DNA of 64,000 bases, from positions 18,821-82,820 of the forward strand of contig NZ_JAWHTE010000021.1 of the NCBI RefSeq assembly GCF_032586175.1. Reading direction: 5' to 3'. Within the stretch, counting starts at the first letter, position 1. The number at the start of each line of letters is the position of its first letter. The stretch is from Ovoidimarina sediminis (GTDB lineage Bacteria > Pseudomonadota > Alphaproteobacteria > Rhodobacterales > Rhodobacteraceae). Positions 59,252 through 64,000 of the stretch are shown piece after piece. Under the pieces are notes generated by a model. It was not told the origin of the DNA, searched no databases, and saw nothing but the letters and a program-made list of their open reading frames with translations. A program made the position numbers and the translations under genes.

Positions 59252-60508
59252 TTACTGGTAGTCGCGCAGCAGGCGCACGGCTGCTGCTTGCGCCTCGGCC
59301 AACGCATCCGCCGGGGACTTGGTATTTGTCAGCGCCGCCTGGATGGCATTGTTCAGCCCTTCGCGCACGCGCGCCGTCTCGAAAGTCGAGAACTCGGCGA
59401 CGGCGTTTTCGAGCTGGTTGCGCGCGACCAGAGCGGGCGGGAATTCCGCCGTGTAGGCCTTGAGCGCCTCGGTCTCGTAGGCTGCGGGTGACACGCCCAT
59501 GTAGCCAGTACCGATTGACCACGCCGCGGCCTGCTCAGGCGAGGTCATGAATTCGATCAGCTTAAGCGCTGCGGCCTGCTCTTCCGGAGTGGTGTCCTTA
59601 AAGACGTAGAAGTTGCCGCCACCGGTCGGCGAACCCTTCCGTACGTTCGCCGGCAGTTCGGCGACGCCGAAGTCGAAGCTGGCATTGTTCTTGACCGCGG
59701 TCAGGTTGCCGGTCGAATGCCACATCATCGCTGTCTGGCCCTCGAGGAACGCCTGACGAAGCGTACCCCATTCGACCGTGCCCTCTGGCATGATCCCGTG
59801 CTCCTGGCTGAGCGATTTCCAGAATTCCAGCGTCTCGACGATGGCCGGGTCATCGAAATAGGTGGTCAGCCCGTCATTCGACATGACCTCCTTACCATTC
59901 TGGATCGCGAGCGCCTGGAACATCCAGTAGGGATAGCCGGTCGACGGGATCATCAGGCCATAGGTGCCGTCCTTGGTCAGCGCCTTACCCATGCTGATCA
60001 TCTCGTCCCAGGTTGAAGGCGGGCTTTCCGGGTCAAGCCCGGCATCGCGGAACATGTCCTTGTTGTAATAGGCCACGATGGTCGAACGCTGGAACGGGAT
60101 ACCCCAGGTCTTGCCCTCGATCTGGCCGTTGGCCATCAGCGCGGGATAGAAACTGCCGAGCCACGCCTGATCTACGCCTTCGATATCGTCGAACGCGACG
60201 ATGAGATCCTGCTCGATCAGGTCGTAAGCATCGATGGAGAACATCACGGCCAGCTGCGCGGGCTCGCCAGAGGCCAGCGCCGAAAGCGCTCGGACGCGGG
60301 TGTCGTCGTAGTTGCCCGAATAAACTGCGTTGACCTTGATGTCCGGGTTGGCCTCTTCGAAATCTGCAACGATCCCGTCCACCACCTCGGTCAGCGCCCC
60401 GCCGACGGCGATGGGATAGTACATCGTCAGTTCCGTCTCGGCGATGGCCGGGGCCGACAGGCCGACAGCGGTCGCCGCTGCCAGTCCGAGTTTCGTGAGT
60501 TTGGTCAT
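59252..60508 (-). CDS. ABC transporter substrate-binding protein, UgpB-like
   Basis: 418 aa with a Sec signal peptide (TKLGLAAATAVGLSAPAIA, cut before ETEL). Family 1 solute-binding protein: ELTMYYPIAVGGALTEVVDGIVADFEEANPDIKVNAVYSGNYDDTRVRALSALASGEP fits the glycerol-3-phosphate-binding UgpB more than sugar binders, and AMMWHSTGNLTAVKNNASFDFGVAELP, GSPTGGGNFYVFKDTTPEEQAAALKLIEFMTSPEQAAAWSIGTGYMGVSPAAYE also match UgpB. Captures the substrate in the periplasm. First gene after the ATPase gene. Confidence 0.9.
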   Translation of the reverse strand: MTKLTKLGLAAATAVGLSAPAIAETELTMYYPIAVGGALTEVVDGIVADFEEANPDIKVNAVYSGNYDDTRVRALSALASGEPAQLAVMFSIDAYDLIEQDLIVAFDDIEGVDQAWLGSFYPALMANGQIEGKTWGIPFQRSTIVAYYNKDMFRDAGLDPESPPSTWDEMISMGKALTKDGTYGLMIPSTGYPYWMFQALAIQNGKEVMSNDGLTTYFDDPAIVETLEFWKSLSQEHGIMPEGTVEWGTLRQAFLEGQTAMMWHSTGNLTAVKNNASFDFGVAELPANVRKGSPTGGGNFYVFKDTTPEEQAAALKLIEFMTSPEQAAAWSIGTGYMGVSPAAYETEALKAYTAEFPPALVARNQLENAVAEFSTFETARVREGLNNAIQAALTNTKSPADALAEAQAAAVRLLRDYQ

Positions 60509-60555
60509 GGTTTCCTCCCTTTTAGATTTCGGTTTGCCGCCGAGCTGTATGCTTC

Positions 60556-61590
60556 CTACGCTTGGCTTGGGCGGGTAGTTCTGACGCCGGCGGCATCAAA
60601 GAAATGCAGGTCCTCGTCGTTGAAGGTGATTTCGAGGTCCTCACCCTGAGGAATGTGTTTAAGCCCGGGCATCGCCACTGTCAGGCCGCGGGCACCTTTC
60701 AAATCGAGGCCGATGAAGGTTTCGGAGCCAAGGAATTCGCACTCCGTGACCTTGCAGATAAGTCTGCCGTGACCGGGGTCAGCAACGCGCAGGTTCTCGG
60801 CGCGAAGTCCGATCTTTGGCGCGCCTTCGAAGCCAGGTAATACACTGCCGTCCAGAAGCGCCATTGGTGGCGCGCCCACAAACTCGGCGACGAAGGTATT
60901 GGCGGGCCGGTAGTACAGGTCTTCGGGCGCGCCCGTTTGCTGGATATGGCCATCCTTCATCAGCACAACCATATCGGCCATGCTCATCGCCTCGGTCTGG
61001 TCGTGGGTGACGTAGACAACCGTGATGCCCAGGTCGACCTGGAGCTTCTTGATATCCTTCCTGACCGATGCGCGGAGCTTGGCGTCAAGGTTAGAAAGCG
61101 GCTCGTCCATAAGACACAGCGGCTGGTTAGCGACGATGGCGCGGGCCAGCGCAACGCGCTGGCGCTGGCCGCCCGACAGTTCGCCAGGCTTGCGGTTCTC
61201 GTAACCGAGCAGGCCGGTAATCTCCAACGACCGGCGCAGTTTCTCCTGCCGCTCGGCCGCCGGGACCTTTCGGACCTTCAGCCCGAAGACGACGTTTTCG
61301 GCCACGCTGAGGTGCGGAAACAGGGCGTATGATTGAAAAACCATCGACAGGTTCCGCTCCGAGGGGGCGGCGGCGGTCACGTTCCTGCCGTCGATGGTAA
61401 TCGTCCCCTCGTCGGGAAGCTCCAGCCCCGAGAGAAGCCGCAGCGTCGTGGACTTGCCGCAGCCGGACGGCCCGAGAAGCGCGACGAAGGAACCGCGCGG
61501 GATCGACAGGTCGATATTCTCGACGCCTAACTGTCCGTTCCAGCGTTTGGCGACGTTCTGTACATGCACGAAAGGGGCTGTTTCGGTCAT
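60556..61590 (-). CDS. ABC transporter ATPase, UgpC/MalK-like
   Basis: 344 aa. Walker A LLGPSGCGKSTTLRLLSG, Q-loop MVFQSYALFPHL, signature LSGGQRQRVALARAI, Walker B CLMDEPLSNLDAKLR, H-loop VTHDQTEAM, and a C-terminal TOBE/MalK regulatory domain from about residue 240 (GLRAENLRVADPGHGRLICKVTECEFLGSETFIGLDL). It powers the UgpA/E-like permease. Placed first among transporter genes, its start coupled to the DeoR gene stop (TGATG-type overlap at 61588-61592). Confidence 0.95.
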   Translation of the reverse strand: MTETAPFVHVQNVAKRWNGQLGVENIDLSIPRGSFVALLGPSGCGKSTTLRLLSGLELPDEGTITIDGRNVTAAAPSERNLSMVFQSYALFPHLSVAENVVFGLKVRKVPAAERQEKLRRSLEITGLLGYENRKPGELSGGQRQRVALARAIVANQPLCLMDEPLSNLDAKLRASVRKDIKKLQVDLGITVVYVTHDQTEAMSMADMVVLMKDGHIQQTGAPEDLYYRPANTFVAEFVGAPPMALLDGSVLPGFEGAPKIGLRAENLRVADPGHGRLICKVTECEFLGSETFIGLDLKGARGLTVAMPGLKHIPQGEDLEITFNDEDLHFFDAAGVRTTRPSQA

Positions 61591-62363
61591 CAGATGTCCT
61601 CGACGAAATCAACCTGACATCCCAGGTCGCTAAAGAGTGCGGGAAAGGGTTCGGCCGGGGCCCGGTCGCAGATTATGAGATCGATATCGGTCAGGTTGCA
61701 GCCCACCGCGGGAGCGAGGCGGCCGAACTTGCTTCGGTCTATGGCCAGCACAGAGGTTTGTGCGTTCCGGCGCATCTGCTCGGTGGCCCGGACTTCCGAC
61801 TGATGAAATTCCAGCAGCTTGCCGTCCACATCGACACCAGCCGTCCCGAAGATCGCATAATCGGCCCGGTACCGCTGGAAGAACGCGACGACCTCTTCGC
61901 CGACGAAATCACGGTCAGGCAGGCGGATCTCCCCTCCCGGCAGAATGATTCGGTTAGACACCTCTTCGCTCAGGGCCATCGCTGCGCTGAGGTTGTTGGT
62001 GATTACGGTCAGCTGTTTGCGGCGATGAAGCGAGCGCGCGACACTCAGCGCGGTTGAACCTATGGACAGAAACAGCGTTGCCCCGTCCGGGATCTTCGAC
62101 GCAACGGCCTCCCCGATGGCGCGCTTTCCCACAAGATTGGTTCCCGTGCGCTGGTCGAACGGGGTGTTTAGACGATCCTCGGCCAGCTCGATGCGCCCGT
62201 GTACGCGGCGCAGGGTCTCTCCGTCGCACAGTACGTCGAGGTCGCGCCGGATAGTCTGCATCGACACACCCAACATCTCCGCCAGCGCGCCCACGCTCAC
62301 CCAGCCACGCTCTTGCACAACCTGCTGGATCAAGTCCCGACGCCGGAGTGATTTCGATGCCAT
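61590..62363 (-). CDS. DeoR family transcriptional regulator
   Basis: 257 aa. N-terminal HTH: SLRRRDLIQQVVQERGWVSVGALAEMLGVSMQTIRRDLDVLCDGETLRRVHGRI. The C-terminal DeoRC sugar-phosphate sensor has TNLVGKRAIGEAVASKIPDGATLFLSIGSTALSVARSLHRRKQLTVITNNLSAAMAL, LPGGEIRLPDRDFVGEEVVAFFQRYRADYAIFGTAGVD and VLAIDRSKFGR. GlpR-type members respond to glycerol-3-phosphate. Heads the operon; AT-rich TTTTGATTTTCGATTCC (62426-62442) in the shared gap is a plausible operator. Confidence 0.92.
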   Translation of the reverse strand: MASKSLRRRDLIQQVVQERGWVSVGALAEMLGVSMQTIRRDLDVLCDGETLRRVHGRIELAEDRLNTPFDQRTGTNLVGKRAIGEAVASKIPDGATLFLSIGSTALSVARSLHRRKQLTVITNNLSAAMALSEEVSNRIILPGGEIRLPDRDFVGEEVVAFFQRYRADYAIFGTAGVDVDGKLLEFHQSEVRATEQMRRNAQTSVLAIDRSKFGRLAPAVGCNLTDIDLIICDRAPAEPFPALFSDLGCQVDFVEDI

Positions 62364-62661
62364 AGGTGTTGTTCTCTCCCCAGTCGAACGCTACTGTCGA
62401 AAAAACCACAAAACAACAAAATTCTTTTGATTTTCGATTCCGATGCAAGGCGGGAGACCTTTGATCAACTCGATAGAAAGGGTTTAGTGAAAAATTACAG
62501 TGCTTTATGATAGTGCTGTCTTCCCCGGCAAAACTCTCCAAATATCCGGATTCTTGTTGTTTTATTGTTTTCTCTTTTTTTTCCATCACTGCGTAGTAAG
62601 GTCACTCCGCGACACCGGGGCGCCAGGAGCATCCTCTAGAGAAACGGATACGGTACCGCGA

Positions 62662-63546
62662 ATGAACAACATTCAGAGCATATTCGACCGTTATGAGGCT
62701 GTCCGGCATCGTCTGCCGGAGGTTCGGATGACCTCCCCGACCCGGGGCATCGACTCTCTGCTGGATATCGCCACGGAGGTCGATGCGTTCGTCTTCGATG
62801 CCTTCGGAGTGCTCAACGTCGGAGAAACGCCGATCCCGGGCGCATCAGAACGGCTGGATCAGCTAAGAGGCGCGGGATGTCAGATCCGGATCCTGTCTAA
62901 TGCTGCCAGCTATAACCACGACATGGCTGTGAAAAAATTCCGCCGGCTTGGGATGAATGTGGACGCCGACGAGATCGTAACGAGCCGCGACGCGACACTT
63001 CGGGCCCTCGGCCCGGGGCTGTGGGGATGTATTGCTGCTTTGGCGGATGACCTGTCTGATGTTCCCGCCCGGACACGTCGACTGGACGATCAGCCCGGTG
63101 ATTACGACGAGGTCGAAGGTTTTCTGTTCCTGTCCAGTGAAAACTGGAACGACCAGCTACAGTCAATCTTAACAACGTCTCTACGGCGCCACCCGCGGCC
63201 AGTGAAGATTGCAAATGCCGATCTGGTTGCGCCGAGAGAAGGCCGATTCACCATTGAACCTGGTTACTTTGGCCATCTTCTCGCTGACGCTGGGGTTTCC
63301 AATATCCAGTTCTTCGGCAAGCCCTTTCCCGAAGTCTACGAGATGATTGAATCATCCCTGCCCGGGATGGCGCGCACGCGGATTGCGATGTGCGGCGATA
63401 CGCTTCACACCGACATATTAGGAGCTGCGGCGCGGAACTGGCGGACTGTACTCGTTTGCCGCGATGGGCTTTTTGCCGGACAGGACACAGAAGGCTATTG
63501 CAGAGAAGCCGATATCTTTCCCTCGTGGAGGCTCGAGGCAATCTGA
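62662..63546 (+). CDS. HAD-IIA (NagD-like) phosphatase with altered motif I
   Basis: 294 aa from the ATG at 62662; a longer frame to 62500 adds an unlikely Phe-rich leader. Motif I is VFDAFGVLNVGETPIPGA, motif II ILSNAAS, motif III FFGKPFPEVYEM, motif IV MCGDTLHTDILGAAARNWRTVLV. In most phosphatases motif I is DxD; here the second Asp is Phe, as in a NagD-related subgroup (TIGR01459-like, with D-W-G). Divergent from the deoR-ABC operon (gap about 300 bases), so a phosphomonoester such as glycerol-3-phosphate is a reasonable substrate guess. Confidence 0.85.
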   Translation: MNNIQSIFDRYEAVRHRLPEVRMTSPTRGIDSLLDIATEVDAFVFDAFGVLNVGETPIPGASERLDQLRGAGCQIRILSNAASYNHDMAVKKFRRLGMNVDADEIVTSRDATLRALGPGLWGCIAALADDLSDVPARTRRLDDQPGDYDEVEGFLFLSSENWNDQLQSILTTSLRRHPRPVKIANADLVAPREGRFTIEPGYFGHLLADAGVSNIQFFGKPFPEVYEMIESSLPGMARTRIAMCGDTLHTDILGAAARNWRTVLVCRDGLFAGQDTEGYCREADIFPSWRLEAI

Positions 63547-63935
63547 GCCGCATTCAAAGATCAGCGGAACATCCAAACAGCACCTAAGGGCTGTTATGTT
63601 AAGTCCGGAAGAGGCTCAGTTGTGCCAACTCTCGTAGTTAACAAAAGATCGAATTTTCCGTGGCTCGGTGCGAGACCTTCAGACCTTAGGCAGTCACCGA
63701 GGACGACGTACGCGGGATTGCGGTAAACATCGCGTCACGAATAGCCGGGCTGGGTGGAGGCGGAATTATCGTGGATTCTCGAACAGTGAAGGATTTTGTT
63801 GCGGGTTCTGGGCTCGAATTTCAAAGTCTTGGAACACATCGTCTGAAAGGCCTCTTAGAAGAGTAGCAAGTGTTCAGGGTACTTTAGCCAATCGCGAACA
63901 AGATCTACGATCCTGATGAATGACCGCTTCGAGCC
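63547..63935. other. Intergenic stretch at the right end
   Basis: No convincing gene in about 390 bases; a short open frame at 63668-63916 has no ribosome site or family similarity. Ends at a terminal repeat like that of the MITEs. Confidence 0.45.
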
Positions 63936-64000
63936 GATTGTGTTGAAAAACTCCACTTGAGGGGCGCGTCATCGGCTGATTCACTTCTCCCGAGGCAAGG
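63936..64000. mobile_element. Left end of a third element with the MITE terminal repeat
   Basis: GATTGTGTTGAAAAACTC (63936-63953) is identical to the terminal repeat of MITE copy 1. The following bases (CACTTGAGGGGCGCGTCATC...) differ from the MITE interior, so this may be the end of the autonomous insertion sequence that mobilises the MITEs; the rest is outside the window. Confidence 0.5.

Overview
The window reads as a chromosome segment of a Rhodobacterales (Rhodobacteraceae) alphaproteobacterium. The support is a CckA-type hybrid kinase behind a TTAA-N7-TTAA (CtrA) box, a recA gene behind a GTTC-N7-GTTC LexA box, an iscR/suf operon behind a TTAGAA-N3-TTCTAA (Irr) palindrome, and strongly GC-rich codon use over the first 34 kb.

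Layout. 1-17.9 kb holds core genes: an RsmB-like rRNA methyltransferase, cckA, a MOSC protein, alaS, recA, typA, two small transporters or membrane proteins, an Lrp-type regulator and a dimeric NADP isocitrate dehydrogenase. A two-gene AT-richer cassette (10.7-11.9 kb) lies between 24-bp inverted repeats beside recA. The alaS-recA gap (8.5-9.4 kb) is a mosaic of degenerate repeats with duplicated terminators. 17.9-24.7 kb starts with a second, unrelated (monomeric) isocitrate dehydrogenase divergent from the first. It continues with an HD phosphohydrolase behind a phased four-copy GTACAC array, a winged-helix/TPR regulator, a ketopantoate-reductase-like protein and a hydrolase. 24.8-34.2 kb is one long Fe-S assembly operon (iscR, cysteine desulfurase, sufB, five accessory genes, sufC, sufD and sufS), ending before a tRNA-Arg(CCG).

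34.6-44.3 kb is an integrated element of about 9.7 kb in that tRNA, bounded by 60-bp direct repeats. It carries a tyrosine integrase, an excisionase-like protein, a primase-helicase, an HK97-type major capsid protein and a P27-like small terminase. It lacks recognisable portal, large terminase, protease and tail genes, which is the layout of a phage satellite rather than a prophage. A decayed relative of its left-end gene lies just outside the right repeat, so the site has probably been used more than once.

44.3-54.5 kb is an accessory, lower-GC region with a fasciclin lipoprotein, an HxlR regulator and an alpha/beta-hydrolase cluster. In that cluster two free-standing hydrolases flank two transcription regulators that carry hydrolase domains of their own, fused to two different DNA-binding domains (OmpR-type and SARP/BTAD-like). 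An imine-reductase-like dehydrogenase follows. 54.9-63.5 kb is a glycerol-phosphate-type uptake operon: a DeoR regulator, the four ABC components, a metallophosphoesterase and a Na/Pi cotransporter, with a divergent HAD phosphatase. It looks like a unit for importing and breaking down phosphodiesters or phosphomonoesters.

Short mobile repeats link the accessory half: a 166-bp MITE-like element present twice, a third matching terminal repeat at the right edge, and a second repeat family into which the MITE has inserted. Functions come from motif and family recognition by eye; no database search was run.
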